Assembly: GCF_009758015.1 (NCBI RefSeq)
Contig: NZ_WSEL01000003.1
Span: 310,001 to 374,000 of the forward strand
DNA: 64,000 nucleotides
Direction of reading: 5' to 3'
DNA from: Ramlibacter pinisoli
GTDB taxonomy: Bacteria > Pseudomonadota > Gammaproteobacteria > Burkholderiales > Burkholderiaceae_C
The translations under genes were made by a program, and so were the position numbers. This document shows, one piece after another, positions 8,575 to 17,226 of this stretch. Position 1 is the stretch's first letter. Every line of letters starts with the position of its first letter. Below the pieces are notes generated by a model. It was not told the origin of the DNA. It was given only the letters and a program-made list of their open reading frames with translations, and ran no database searches.

Positions 8575-8602
8575 TGCGGCCGCTTCAGGAACCCCCACCC
8601 TG

Positions 8603-8623
8603 CCCTCCCCCGGAGGGGGAGGG
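8603..8623. repeat. GC-rich hairpin (possible REP-like element or rpoS terminator)
   Basis: Arms CCCTCCCCC and GGGGGAGGG (9 bp, perfect) flank GGA. It lies about 50 bp after the rpoS stop on the minus strand, in the short gap before the exonuclease gene. No T tract follows, so it is either a factor-dependent end or one copy of a dispersed palindromic repeat. Genome copy number would decide. Confidence 0.55.
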
Positions 8624-8671
8624 TTCGGCCGCGACCCGCCAGACGTAGTGAGCGCAAGAAGCGGCGAGACG

Positions 8672-9682
8672 CTAGAACAGCGCTTCGCGGGTGATGCCGT
8701 TGCGCACCATGTGGCGCTTGAGCTTGAGCAGGGCCTCGTTCTGGATCTGGCGCACGCGTTCGCGCGTGAGGCCCAGGCGCTCGCTCAGCACCTCCAGCGT
8801 CTCGGGTTCGCGGTCGTGCAGGCCGAAGCGCCCTTCGAGCACTTCCTTCTCGCGCCCCGACAGGGTGTCGATCCAGTTGGCGAGCAGCCGCTCGACCTCG
8901 TGGTTCTGCGTGACGCCGGTCGGATCGACCGCCAGTTCGTCGGCGATGGAGTCGCCCAGGGTGTGCTCGTCCTCGGTGCGGTCGACCGTGGCGTCGAGCG
9001 AGCGCGGCGTTTCCGCCAGGGCCAGCAGGTCGGCGACTTCCTGCACGTTGCGGCCCAGCAAGGCAGCCACGTCCTCGACCCGCACGCCGTCGCCGCCGGC
9101 GGTGGCGCGGGAAGCCTGGAAGGCCGAGTCGTTCTCGAGCGTCCGGCGGGCCCGCAACACCTGCTGCAACTCGCGCACCACGTGCACCGGCAGTCGGATG
9201 GTGCGACCCTGGTTCATCACGGCGCGCTCGACGGACTGGCGGATCCACCAGGTGGCATAGGTCGAGAAGCGGAAGCCCCGTTCGGGCTCGAACTTCTCAA
9301 TGGCGTGCATCAGGCCGAGGTTGCCCTCCTCGATGAGGTCGGACAGTGGAACCCCGCGGCCCAGGTACCCCTTGGCGATGCTCACGACCAGCCTGAGGTT
9401 GTGCTCGATCATGGACTGCCGGGCTGCGAAGTCGCCACCGCGCGCCCGGGTGGCGGTCTCGAACTCCTCCTGCGGGGTGAACAGCTCGGTGCGGCGAACG
9501 TCCCGCAGGTAGAGGGTGAGGGTGTCGCTGGACTCGCCGGCCAGGTCGGCCACGATCTCGCGGATGGGTATTTCGGTCGATTCCGAGCCGTTGCCGGTCG
9601 GCTCGTCGGCCGGCAACGGCACACCCTGCCCCACCGCGCCCGGATCAGGCGAACTGCCTTGTCCGTTGCGCTTGCGGGCCAT
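8672..9682 (-). CDS. rpoS: RNA polymerase sigma factor RpoS
   Basis: A 336-residue sigma-70 family protein without region 1.1. Region 1.2/2.1 starts at [21 protein letters not shown]; region 2 is clear ([27 protein letters not shown], then [18 protein letters not shown]); region 4 ends with [20 protein letters not shown]. Length, the missing N-terminal extension and the position after nlpD identify the stationary-phase/general stress sigma factor rather than a second RpoD, which is present at 51.6 kb. A GAGG ribosome site lies at the end of nlpD and the genes are 2 bp apart, so rpoS is likely transcribed with nlpD and perhaps from an internal nlpD promoter as in enterics. Confidence 0.93.
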   Translation of the reverse strand: MARKRNGQGSSPDPGAVGQGVPLPADEPTGNGSESTEIPIREIVADLAGESSDTLTLYLRDVRRTELFTPQEEFETATRARGGDFAARQSMIEHNLRLVVSIAKGYLGRGVPLSDLIEEGNLGLMHAIEKFEPERGFRFSTYATWWIRQSVERAVMNQGRTIRLPVHVVRELQQVLRARRTLENDSAFQASRATAGGDGVRVEDVAALLGRNVQEVADLLALAETPRSLDATVDRTEDEHTLGDSIADELAVDPTGVTQNHEVERLLANWIDTLSGREKEVLEGRFGLHDREPETLEVLSERLGLTRERVRQIQNEALLKLKRHMVRNGITREALF

Positions 9683-9684
9683 CG

Positions 9685-10647
9685 TTACCTCGGCAGGAAA
9701 GCGACGGGATCCACGGGCTTGCCTTGGCGCCGGATCTCGAAGTGGAGCTTGACCCGATCGGTGTCGCTGGACCCCATTTCGGCGATCTTCTGGCCCCGGC
9801 GCACCGTCTGGTCTTCCTTGACCAGCAGCGTCTGGTTGTGCGCGTAGGCGGTGAGATAAGTGTTGTTGTGCTTCAGGATGATCAGGTTGCCGTAACCACG
9901 CAGGCCGGCGCCGGCATAGACCACCCGGCCGTCGGCGGCAGCCAGGACCGGGTCGCCGAGCTTGCCTGCGATGTCCAGGCCCTTGTTCTTCACCTCGTCG
10001 AAGGACGCCAGCACCGCGGTATTGCCCGGCGCCGGCCAGCCCCAGGACACGTTGTCGTCGGGCGTCTGGGGCTGCGGGGCGGGTTGGGGCGCTGCCGCCG
10101 CCACCACGGGGGCCGCGGTGGTGGCTGTTCCGGTCGCGGTGGTCGAGGTGGTGCGCGTGGCGCTGGCCGAGGACGCCGGCTGCGAGGCGGCGGCGACCGG
10201 CTGCGACGCCGAGCTGGCCGGGGGCACCGGCGTGGCCGCCACGCTGGCGGCCTGCACCGGACGGGCCACGGCCACCTCCGGCGGCTGCACGCGCAGCACC
10301 TGCCCGACTTCGATCACGTTCGGGTTGTCGAGACCGTTCCAGCGCACGACATCGCGCCAGTTCTGGCCATGCTCGAGCGCGATGCGGATCAGGGTATCGC
10401 CCTGGCGAACCGTGTAGTACCCGGGCTTGCCGGCGTTTTCCGTGCCGGGCAGTGGCAGGGGGCGCGTGGGATCCGCGAGCACGGCAGGGGCCGTGGCCGC
10501 AGGGGGGCGGGCACCTCCACTGCGGTCCTCCACCGGGGCCGGTGCCCGCGTCTTGGACGCGCAGCCGGCCAGCACCAGTGCGGTCAAGACCAGCAGTGCG
10601 CCCGTACCAGACCTGAAGGTCCCGAGTGTGGTCGATCGTTCTGTCAT
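9685..10647 (-). CDS. nlpD: Murein hydrolase activator NlpD (LysM + LytM lipoprotein)
   Basis: A 320-residue lipoprotein. The signal peptide ends in a lipobox, LAGC with C29. A LysM peptidoglycan-binding domain follows at about 75-120 ([19 protein letters not shown]...), then a Pro/Ala/Ser/Thr-rich linker, then an M23/LytM domain from about 210. The first zinc ligand is replaced: the usual H-x-G-x-D motif reads NKGLDIAG, although YAHNQ and LHFEIR remain. That degenerate site is expected for NlpD, which activates amidases rather than cutting murein itself. It overlaps pcm by four bases and is 2 bp from rpoS. Confidence 0.92.
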   Translation of the reverse strand: MTERSTTLGTFRSGTGALLVLTALVLAGCASKTRAPAPVEDRSGGARPPAATAPAVLADPTRPLPLPGTENAGKPGYYTVRQGDTLIRIALEHGQNWRDVVRWNGLDNPNVIEVGQVLRVQPPEVAVARPVQAASVAATPVPPASSASQPVAAASQPASSASATRTTSTTATGTATTAAPVVAAAAPQPAPQPQTPDDNVSWGWPAPGNTAVLASFDEVKNKGLDIAGKLGDPVLAAADGRVVYAGAGLRGYGNLIILKHNNTYLTAYAHNQTLLVKEDQTVRRGQKIAEMGSSDTDRVKLHFEIRRQGKPVDPVAFLPR

Positions 10648-11408
10648 GCGATGCCGGATTTTAGGGGGACAAACAGAACGGTCTCAAGAATGGTGCGGCG
10701 CAGCTCGCGCGCGCCCTTCTCCAGCACGACCAGTGCCTGGCGTCCGTCGGGCATCAGCGTGGGGGCGACGATGCGGCCGCCCACGGCGAGCTGCTCGATC
10801 CAGGCATCGGGGACAGCGTCGCCGCCAGCCGCCGCGATGATGCCCGCATACGGGGCCCCCTTGGCGAAGCCCTGCATGCCATCGCCGAACAGCAGGTGCA
10901 CGTTGGCGAGCCGCAGGGGCCGCAGGTTCTCGCGGGCCTTGTCGTGCAAGCCACGCAGCCGCTCGATGCTGTAGACCTCCTTCGCAAGGTGCGCCAGCAC
11001 GGCGGCCTGGAAACCACAGCCCGTCCCGACCTCCAGCACGCGGCCCAGCCGGCCCGACGGCGTGCCGGCCAGCAGCAGCTCGGCCATGCGCGCGACCACG
11101 CTCGGCTTGGAGATGGTCTGGCCCAGGCCGATGGGCAGGCTGGTGTCCTCGTAGGCCTGGTTGGCCAGCGCACTGTCGACGAAGCGGTGCCGATCGACCG
11201 CTCCCATGGCGGCCAGCACGCGGCTGTCGGCCAGACCGCCGGCGGCCAGCCGAGTCACCATGCGCGCGCGCACGGCACCCGAGTCGAGCCCGACGCCCTG
11301 CGGCGCCACGACCGGCCGAGTGGCCGGCACTGGCCTGGCGCGGCCCGCCGCCGGCGCGACGGCCGGGGTGAGGTCCAGCCGGGCCGGAAAACCGGGGCGG
11401 CGCGTCAT
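10644..11408 (-). CDS. pcm: Protein-L-isoaspartate O-methyltransferase
   Basis: A 254-residue SAM-dependent methyltransferase that starts repair of isoaspartyl residues in aged proteins. The family motifs are present: the N-terminal [20 protein letters not shown] and [16 protein letters not shown], the SAM-binding [16 protein letters not shown], and a closing strand [13 protein letters not shown]. About 45 extra Pro/Ala/Arg-rich residues precede the domain compared with enteric Pcm. The ATG at 11408 overlaps the surE stop (ATGA), so translation is coupled; its own stop overlaps nlpD in the same way. Long upstream frame is surE in another frame. Confidence 0.92.
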   Translation of the reverse strand: MTRRPGFPARLDLTPAVAPAAGRARPVPATRPVVAPQGVGLDSGAVRARMVTRLAAGGLADSRVLAAMGAVDRHRFVDSALANQAYEDTSLPIGLGQTISKPSVVARMAELLLAGTPSGRLGRVLEVGTGCGFQAAVLAHLAKEVYSIERLRGLHDKARENLRPLRLANVHLLFGDGMQGFAKGAPYAGIIAAAGGDAVPDAWIEQLAVGGRIVAPTLMPDGRQALVVLEKGARELRRTILETVLFVPLKSGIA

Positions 11409-12169
11409 CGGGTGGGCGCGAAGCGACGGACGCGTTCTGTCCAGTCGGGCAGCTTCGCGTGCTCGGTCAGGTCGACGTGCAAGGGCGTGACGGAGACCCT
11501 GCCCTGGGCCGTGGCATGGAAGTCGGTGCCGTCCGCACCGTCCTTGGGCAGCCCGGCGCCACCGATCCAGTACAGGGTGTCGCCATGGGGGCTCGCCTGC
11601 GCGATCACTTTCTCGGCCGCATGGCGCCGACCCAGGCGGCAGACCTCGAACGGGCCGATGTCGGCCAGGGCCCGGTTGGGCACATTGACGTTCAGCAGGA
11701 ACGGCCGGTTCGGGTCGAGGCCGCCGGCCAGGATGCCCTGGACCAGTTCGCGCGCCTTGGCGGCGGCGGCGTCCAGGTTCGCCCAGCCCTTGTCGACGAG
11801 CGAGAACGCGATGGCCGGGATGCCGAACAGGTAGCCCTCCATGGCCGCGCCCACGGTCCCGGAATAGATGGTGTCGTCGCCCATGTTGGCGCCGTTGTTG
11901 ATGCCGCTCACGACCAGGTCGGGCGGCTGCTCGAGCAGACCGGTGAGCGCGATGTGGACGCAATCGGCCGGCGTGCCGTTGACATACCGGAACCCGTTGG
12001 CCGCGCCATGCACGGACAGGGGCGAATGGAGGGTCAGCGCGTTGGACTTGGCACTGTTGTTGTGCTCGGGGGCGATGACCTCGACGTCCGCGAGGTCCCG
12101 CAGCGCGGCGTGCAGGGCCACGAGGCCCGGCGCCTGGTAACCGTCGTCGTTGGAGAGGAGGATCTTCAT
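11405..12169 (-). CDS. surE: 5'/3'-nucleotidase SurE
   Basis: A 254-residue metal-dependent nucleotidase acting on nucleoside monophosphates. The N-terminus [15 protein letters not shown] carries the D8-D9 metal site; [22 protein letters not shown] provides the remaining ligands, and VTPLHVDLT is the C-terminal motif. The start at 12169 places the metal site at the usual position; 24 extra in-frame codons upstream are ignored. It is the first gene of the surE-pcm-nlpD-rpoS set, a stationary-phase repair and stress cluster conserved in gamma- and betaproteobacteria. Confidence 0.94.
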   Translation of the reverse strand: MKILLSNDDGYQAPGLVALHAALRDLADVEVIAPEHNNSAKSNALTLHSPLSVHGAANGFRYVNGTPADCVHIALTGLLEQPPDLVVSGINNGANMGDDTIYSGTVGAAMEGYLFGIPAIAFSLVDKGWANLDAAAAKARELVQGILAGGLDPNRPFLLNVNVPNRALADIGPFEVCRLGRRHAAEKVIAQASPHGDTLYWIGGAGLPKDGADGTDFHATAQGRVSVTPLHVDLTEHAKLPDWTERVRRFAPTR

Positions 12170-12274
12170 GGAAGCAGGCGGCCTGCGTTCGATTGTAGGG
12201 GTGGGGTCGCCGCTGGGACATCGACCGTTGCGGCGCCGCACCTAAGATGGCGCGCTTTCGCGAAGGAGAACGCC

Positions 12275-13252
12275 ATGCATGCCTGGTTGTGCGAGAACCC
12301 CGTCGGCGTCGACGCGCTGCAATGGAAGGAACTGCCCACGCCCGAGCCGAAACCGGGCGAGGTGCGGGTGGCCATCAAGGCAGCCAGCCTGAACTTCCCC
12401 GACCTGCTGATCGTCCAGAACAAGTACCAGCACAAGCCGCCCCTGCCCTTCGTGCCCGGATCCGAGTACGCCGGCGTGGTCGAGGCCGTGGGCGAAGGTG
12501 TCACGCAGCTGAAGGTCGGCCAGGGCGTGGCCTGCCTGTCGGGCACCGGCGGCTTCGCGACCCACACCCTCGCGCCGGCGCCCCTGTGCATGCCGCTGCC
12601 GGACGGTTTCCCGTTCGTCGACGCGGCGGCCTTCATCATGATCTACGCCACCTCGCACCACGCCCTCGTCGACCGCGCACAGCTCAAGGCCGGCGAAACC
12701 GTGCTGGTGCTCGGCGCGGCCGGCGGCGTCGGTACTGCGGCCATCCAGATCGCCAAGGCCATGGGGGCCCGGGTGATCGCCGCCGCCTCCACCGACGACA
12801 AGTGCGCGCTGTGCGCCTCGCTGGGCGCCGACGCCACCATCAACTACGGCCAGGGCAACCTGCGCGACGCGATCAAGGCAGCCACCGACGGCAAGGGCCC
12901 CGACGTCATCTACGACCCGGTGGGCGGCGACTTCGCCGAGCCGGCCTTCCGCTCGATCGCCTGGCGCGGGCGCTACCTGGTGGTGGGCTTCGCCGCCGGG
13001 CCCATCCCGTCCCTGCCGCTCAACCTGGCGCTGCTCAAGGGGGCCTCCATCGTCGGCGTGTTCTGGGGCGACTTCGCCCGCCGCGAGCCCAAGGCCAACG
13101 CGGCCATGATGGCCGAACTGGCCGGCTGGTACGCACAGGGCAAGGTGAAACCGGTGATCGACCGCACCATGCCGATGGCGCAGCTCAAGCAGGCCTACGC
13201 CCACATGGGATCGCGGGCGGTCAAGGGCAAGCTGGTGATGGTGAACGACTGA
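12275..13252 (+). CDS. NADPH:quinone oxidoreductase-like medium-chain reductase
   Basis: A 325-residue MDR-superfamily enzyme of the zinc-free quinone reductase type. The N-terminal GroES-like domain contains SLNFPDLLIVQNKYQHKPP and PGSEYAGVVEAVGEGV; the cofactor site is VLVLGAAGGVGTAAIQIAKA at about residues 150-169; the C-terminal GKVKPVIDRTMPMAQLKQAY is typical of the family. No structural or catalytic zinc cysteines are seen. It would use NADPH to reduce quinones or enals. A good ribosome site (GAAGGAGA) precedes ATG 12275. It diverges from surE across 105 bp and ends before a strong terminator. Confidence 0.88.
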   Translation: MHAWLCENPVGVDALQWKELPTPEPKPGEVRVAIKAASLNFPDLLIVQNKYQHKPPLPFVPGSEYAGVVEAVGEGVTQLKVGQGVACLSGTGGFATHTLAPAPLCMPLPDGFPFVDAAAFIMIYATSHHALVDRAQLKAGETVLVLGAAGGVGTAAIQIAKAMGARVIAAASTDDKCALCASLGADATINYGQGNLRDAIKAATDGKGPDVIYDPVGGDFAEPAFRSIAWRGRYLVVGFAAGPIPSLPLNLALLKGASIVGVFWGDFARREPKANAAMMAELAGWYAQGKVKPVIDRTMPMAQLKQAYAHMGSRAVKGKLVMVND

Positions 13253-13270
13253 GCGCGCTGGCGCCCAAGA

Positions 13271-13299
13271 AAAAAGCCGGTCCAGGGGACCGGCTTTTT
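13271..13299. terminator. Bidirectional rho-independent terminator
   Basis: A 13-bp perfect stem (AAAAAGCCGGTCC/GGACCGGCTTTTT) with an AGG loop. T runs follow on both strands, so it ends the quinone-reductase transcript on the plus strand and the tRNA-His transcript on the minus strand. Confidence 0.9.
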
Positions 13300-13309
13300 C
13301 ACGAGAGTC

Positions 13310-13386
13310 TGGGGTGGCTGATGGGACTCGAACCCACGACAACCAGAATCACAATCTGGGACTCTACCAACTGAGCTACAGCCACC
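13310..13386 (-). tRNA. tRNA-His (GTG anticodon)
   Basis: The reverse complement folds as a cloverleaf. The acceptor stem GTGGCTG/CAGCCAC is preceded by the extra 5' G that marks tRNA-His, the D arm contains AGCTCAGTTGGTAGAG, the anticodon loop TTGTGAT reads GTG, and the T arm GTGGGTTCGAGTCCCAT is intact. The 3' CCA is encoded. It lies between ppiD and the bidirectional terminator and is probably the end of a minus-strand unit. Confidence 0.96.
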
Positions 13387-13428
13387 GTCGAAGCCCGTGA
13401 TTATAGCCGGGGCTGGAGGGCCTTCGGC

Positions 13429-15363
13429 TCAGCGTGTTGCGGTCTCGGTCGCATCGCGGGCCGGCTTGGGAATCACGATCTGGGCCTTGAAGCGTTCCTT
13501 GAGCAGGTCGTAGTAGGCCAGCGCCTCGGCATTGCTCCACCAGCGGCCGTACTGGGCCGCTTCTTCCTTGGCCTGCGCCGGCTCGGGGGCCGGCCGCTGC
13601 ACCTGCTTGGCTACCTTGACGATCGCATAGCCCTGCTCGGCCAGGTCCACCCCGGCCAGCACCGGCAGGGCCGACGTGTCGGCACGAAGGGCCGCCTCGA
13701 CGACGGCGGCGGGCTGCTTGGCCGGATCCTCCCGGGACACCACCACTGCTTGCGGCAGGGTCGCGGCGGCCGGGTTGGCCTTCCAGGCGGCCAGCTTGTC
13801 GGCGCCTTCCTTGCGGGCCAGTTCGGCGGCCTTGGCCGCCACGACGCGCTTTCGCACCTCGTCCTGCACGTCGGCCAGCGGCAGCGTGCGCGCCGGGCTG
13901 TACTGCACGATGCGGGCGGACACCAGCTGGTTGGACGCCGTCTCGACCGCCTCCGTGTTGCGCTTCCTCTCGATGCTCTCGGGCGAAAACACGGCGGCCA
14001 GCAGCTTCGGGTTGGCCAGCAGGTCCTTGGACGGCGCGGCCGGCGTGCGGCGGACGTTGGTGGCGGTCTTCACGTCCGTCTTGAACCGCTCGGCGACCGA
14101 CTTGAAACCATCGGAGGCCTCGTAGACCGCATTGCTGAACGTGTCGGCCGTCTCGGCGAACTTCTTCTGCGCCTGTTGCCTGCGCACCTCGGTCTCCAGT
14201 TCGGGGCGCATCTGCTCGAACGACTTCTGCTGCGGCGCACGCACGTCGGTGAGCATCACCACGTGCCAGCCGAACTCCGTCTCGACCGGGCTGGCCGCGA
14301 CGTCGCCCTTCTTCAGCGAGAACACCGCGTCCTCGAGTGCCTTGCTCGCGAAGCCGCCGCGCGCCGACCATTCGAGATCGCCCCCGTTGGCGGCGGAAGC
14401 GGGGTCCTGCGAGTTCTTCTTGGCCAGGTCACCGAACGTCTGCGGCGCCTTGCGCGCCGCGTCGGCCAGTTCCTGGGCGCGGGCCCGTGCCTTGTCCTTG
14501 TCGGCCTGCGACGCGCCCTTGGGAACGGCGACGAGGATGTGGCTCGCGCGGCGCTCTTCCTGGCTGGCCAGGCGGGCCGCGTTCTGCTCGTAGTACGTCT
14601 TGAGATCCTGCTCGTTCAGCGTGATGCCCTTCTTCACCGTGTCGAGGTCCAGGACCACGTATTCGATGGAGGCCTGCTCCGGCGCCTGGAACTGCTGCGG
14701 ATTGGCCTTGTAGTAGGCCTCGATGTCGGCCGGCGACGGGTTCACCTTGGCCGCGTAGTCGGCCGGGTCGAAGCGGGCCACCTGCACCTCGCGCTTGTCG
14801 AAGAACGCGGCCAGCGACACGTTGGCCTGTGCCGGCGCGCCGAAACCGGAGCCGACGACGCCGGCCAGCACCTGGCGCGACCCCAGGTCGGCCCGCACCT
14901 GCTCCTCGAACTGCTGCGGCGACAGGCCCTGGGCGCCCAGCAGCTGCCTGTAGCGCTCCATGTCCAGGCGGCCGTCCTTGCCCCGCAGCGACGCGATGAC
15001 TTCGTTGGACTGCAGTTCGCGGGCCAGGCGCTGGTCGCTGGCCTGCAGCCGGGACTTGGCGGCGGCGGCGGCGAGCACGCGGTCACGCACCATGCGTTCG
15101 AGTGTCGCGTAACGCGCCGCCGGGGAATCGAGCAGCTTGGGGTCCAGGTTGGGAATCTGCTGGCGCATCTTGTCCACCTCGGACTTGTGCTCGGCATCCC
15201 ACTGCGACTGCGTGATGGTCTGGCCATCGACCTTCGCGACCGTGGGCCCCTTCTCCTGGTAGCGGTTGTAGCCTTCCAGGCCGAACAGCACGAAGGAAGG
15301 GAAGATCAGCAGAAACAGCAGGATCTGCATCACCCGGGTGTGCTTGCGGACGAAATCGAACAT
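13429..15363 (-). CDS. ppiD: Periplasmic folding chaperone PpiD (SurA N-terminal / PPIC domains)
   Basis: A 644-residue inner-membrane-anchored chaperone. A single helix at about residues 12-30 (QILLFLLIFPSFVLFGLE) is followed by a SurA_N-like region and a parvulin rotamase domain at about 270-370 (ERRASHILVAVPKG ... GGDLEWSARGGFASKALEDAVFSL ... ETEFGWHVVMLTDV). A long C-terminal chaperone region follows. It assists envelope proteins leaving the Sec translocon; PpiD parvulin domains are often catalytically weak. It lies downstream of hupB, the same order as in E. coli, here with tRNA-Val between them. Confidence 0.9.
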   Translation of the reverse strand: MFDFVRKHTRVMQILLFLLIFPSFVLFGLEGYNRYQEKGPTVAKVDGQTITQSQWDAEHKSEVDKMRQQIPNLDPKLLDSPAARYATLERMVRDRVLAAAAAKSRLQASDQRLARELQSNEVIASLRGKDGRLDMERYRQLLGAQGLSPQQFEEQVRADLGSRQVLAGVVGSGFGAPAQANVSLAAFFDKREVQVARFDPADYAAKVNPSPADIEAYYKANPQQFQAPEQASIEYVVLDLDTVKKGITLNEQDLKTYYEQNAARLASQEERRASHILVAVPKGASQADKDKARARAQELADAARKAPQTFGDLAKKNSQDPASAANGGDLEWSARGGFASKALEDAVFSLKKGDVAASPVETEFGWHVVMLTDVRAPQQKSFEQMRPELETEVRRQQAQKKFAETADTFSNAVYEASDGFKSVAERFKTDVKTATNVRRTPAAPSKDLLANPKLLAAVFSPESIERKRNTEAVETASNQLVSARIVQYSPARTLPLADVQDEVRKRVVAAKAAELARKEGADKLAAWKANPAAATLPQAVVVSREDPAKQPAAVVEAALRADTSALPVLAGVDLAEQGYAIVKVAKQVQRPAPEPAQAKEEAAQYGRWWSNAEALAYYDLLKERFKAQIVIPKPARDATETATR

Positions 15364-15420
15364 TGCGCGGCTCTCGAATCAAAAACTTGGGTCCGCCGGA
15401 TGACGGATCGCGGGTGCGCC

Positions 15421-15453
15421 GGAAAAAACAAAAGGCGAACATCCGTTCGCCTT
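15421..15453 (-). terminator. Rho-independent terminator after tRNA-Val
   Basis: On the minus strand a 9-bp stem (AAGGCGAAC/GTTCGCCTT) with a 4-nt loop is followed by TTTGTTTTTT. It ends 8 bp after the tRNA-Val 3' end and separates the hupB/tRNA unit from ppiD. Confidence 0.85.
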
Positions 15454-15460
15454 CGCTGGT

Positions 15461-15536
15461 TGGTGGGTGCTGACGGGATCGAACCGCCGACCTACGCCTT
15501 GTAAGGGCGCCGCTCTGCCAGCTGAGCTAAGCACCC
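15461..15536 (-). tRNA. tRNA-Val (TAC anticodon)
   Basis: The reverse complement gives a 76-nt cloverleaf: acceptor GGGTGCT/AGCACCC, D arm AGCTCAGCTGGCAGAGC, anticodon loop CTTACAA with TAC, T arm GGCGGTTCGATCCCGTC, discriminator A and encoded CCA. It begins only 16 bp after the hupB stop with no terminator between, and is followed at once by an intrinsic terminator, so it is probably processed from a hupB-tRNA-Val transcript. Confidence 0.96.
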
Positions 15537-15552
15537 CACCGACGCGCCATCT

Positions 15553-15825
15553 TCAGTTCAGCGCATCCTTGAGCGCCTTGCCGGGACGGAACTTGGGCAC
15601 CTTGGCGGCCTTGATTTTAATCTGCGCGCCGGTACGGGGATTGCGACCGCTGCGAGCCGCACGCTTGCCGACGGCGAACGTGCCGAAACCCACCAGCGAC
15701 ACCGAGCCGCCCTTCTTCAGCGTCGTCTTGACGGCGCCGATCATCGACTCCAGCGCGCGCGTGGCCGCGGCTTTCGAGATGTCGGCGTGTTTGGCGATGT
15801 GCTCGATCAGTTCGGTTTTGTTCAC
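15553..15825 (-). CDS. hupB: DNA-binding protein HU-beta
   Basis: A 90-residue histone-like protein, the exact HU length. The dimer core [20 protein letters not shown] is followed by [20 protein letters not shown] and the DNA-embracing arm [20 protein letters not shown] with the conserved Arg-Asn-Pro at the tip; it ends [10 protein letters not shown]. It bends and compacts DNA as a dimer. The start codon is GTG at 15825, with a GAGGGG ribosome site 6-7 bp upstream. Transcription probably starts from the promoter about 150 bp upstream. Confidence 0.95.
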   Translation of the reverse strand: MNKTELIEHIAKHADISKAAATRALESMIGAVKTTLKKGGSVSLVGFGTFAVGKRAARSGRNPRTGAQIKIKAAKVPKFRPGKALKDALN

Positions 15826-15971
15826 AAGAGCCCCTCGTTGAGAGAAAGTGTTGGACAGGTCGTGTCTTCGAAAAATTTTTGTCTCCCGACCCTGGCGCGC
15901 CGCATCTGCGGTGCTGGAGGTGCCAGGATGGGGAGACGTTCGTGCCGCGGCCGTGAGCCACTGGTCGCTGA

Positions 15972-16001
15972 ATTAGAGCCATGGCCCCTACCCCCTGTCA
16001 A
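15972..16001 (-). promoter_or_regulatory. Sigma-70 promoter for hupB, within the 315-bp gap 15826-16140
   Basis: On the minus strand a consensus -35 box TTGACA (16001-15996) and a -10 box TCTAAT (15977-15972) are 18 bp apart. Transcription from about 15965 gives a leader of roughly 140 nt before hupB. The leader contains an unusually AT-rich palindrome (AAAAATTTTT at 15871-15880). Apart from these I see no gene in 15826-16140. Confidence 0.7.
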
Positions 16002-16140
16002 TCACGTTGGCAGGTTTACAACACGGCGGCCGCGCATTCCCGGCGGCGCCATGCCGGTGGTACGGGGGTGGTAGGCGCGGGCCGAGGGGTCCCGCGCCAC
16101 TTTGTCACGCGGCACGCAGCCGCGCGGATTCAGCGGCCTT

Positions 16141-17226
16141 TCAGAGGGCGCTGGCGATCGCCCGGCCCAGGTCGCCGGTGCTGGCCTTGCCGCCGATGTC
16201 GGGGGTCTTGGGCGCACCGGACTTGGGGTCGAGCACCTTCTCGATGGTGCGCAGCACGGCGTCGTGCGCCTCCTTGTACCCGAGGAATTCCAGCATCATC
16301 GCGCCGCACCAGATCTGCCCGATCGGGTTGGCGATACCGCGCCCCGCGATGTCGGGTGCCGACCCGTGGACCGGCTCGAACAACGAGGGGAACTTGCGGT
16401 CCGGGTTCAGGTTGGCGCTCGGCGCGATGCCGATGGTGCCGGTGCAGGCCGGGCCCAGGTCGCTGAGGATGTCGCCGAACAGGTTGCTGGCCACCACCAC
16501 GTCGAAGAAGTCGGGCCGCTGCACGAAGTGGGCGGTGAGGATGTCGATGTGGAACTTGTCCAGTTTCACCCCCGGGTAGGCCTTGGCCATCTCCGCCACG
16601 CGCTCGTCCCAGTACGGCATGGTGATCGCGATGCCGTTGGACTTGGTGGCGCTGGTCAGGTGCTTCTTGGGCCGCGACTGGGCAAGCTCGAAGGCGAACT
16701 TCAGCACGCGGTCGACACCCACGCGGGAGAACACGCTCTCCTGCATGACGAGTTCGCGCTCGGTGCCGGCATACATGCGGCCGCCGATGCTGGAGTACTC
16801 GCCCTCGGTGTTCTCACGCACGATGTACATGTCGATCTCGCCGGGCTGGCGGGCCGTGCCGTCGCGGCGCACCACGGGCGCGATGATGCCGGGCATCAGG
16901 CGGGCCGGCCGCAGGTTGATGTACTGGTCGAACTCGCGGCGGAACAGCAGCAGCGACTGCCACAGGGACGTGTGGTCGGCGATCTTCTCGGGCCAGCCGA
17001 CGGCACCGAAGAAGATGGCGTCGTGGCCGCCGATCTGCTCCTTCCAGTCGTCCGGCATGTACTTGCCGTGCTTCTCGCAATAGTCCCAGCACGAGAAGTC
17101 GAAATGGTCGAACTGCAGGTCGATGCCGAACTTCGAGGCCGCCGCCTCCATGACCCGCACGCCCTCGGGCATGGTTTCCTTGCCGATGCCGTCGCCGGCG
17201 ATGACTGCGATCCTCTTCTTGCTCAT
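16141..17226 (-). CDS. Tartrate dehydrogenase / D-malate dehydrogenase (decarboxylating)
   Basis: A 361-residue member of the isopropylmalate/isocitrate dehydrogenase family. It opens KRIAVIAGDGIGKETMPEGV, has the cofactor/substrate stretch RENTEGEYSSIGGR, and the metal-site motif NLFGDILSDLGPACTGTIG. The WDYCEKHGKYMPDDW segment and overall length match tartrate dehydrogenase TtuC and E. coli D-malate dehydrogenase DmlA, which oxidise D-malate or tartrate with NAD and Mn. It is not LeuB, since no leucine genes are near. AGGAG precedes ATG 17226. It overlaps the hydrolase gene by four bases, and a LysR gene diverges upstream, as dmlR does from dmlA. Confidence 0.87.
   Translation of the reverse strand: MSKKRIAVIAGDGIGKETMPEGVRVMEAAASKFGIDLQFDHFDFSCWDYCEKHGKYMPDDWKEQIGGHDAIFFGAVGWPEKIADHTSLWQSLLLFRREFDQYINLRPARLMPGIIAPVVRRDGTARQPGEIDMYIVRENTEGEYSSIGGRMYAGTERELVMQESVFSRVGVDRVLKFAFELAQSRPKKHLTSATKSNGIAITMPYWDERVAEMAKAYPGVKLDKFHIDILTAHFVQRPDFFDVVVASNLFGDILSDLGPACTGTIGIAPSANLNPDRKFPSLFEPVHGSAPDIAGRGIANPIGQIWCGAMMLEFLGYKEAHDAVLRTIEKVLDPKSGAPKTPDIGGKASTGDLGRAIASAL

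Noticed and set aside
8564..9847. A 427-codon plus-strand frame opening with the mirrored ATG-AGT-TGG-CC
   Set aside because: It runs antisense to rpoS and exists only because the inverted repeat copies the exonuclease start; no motifs.
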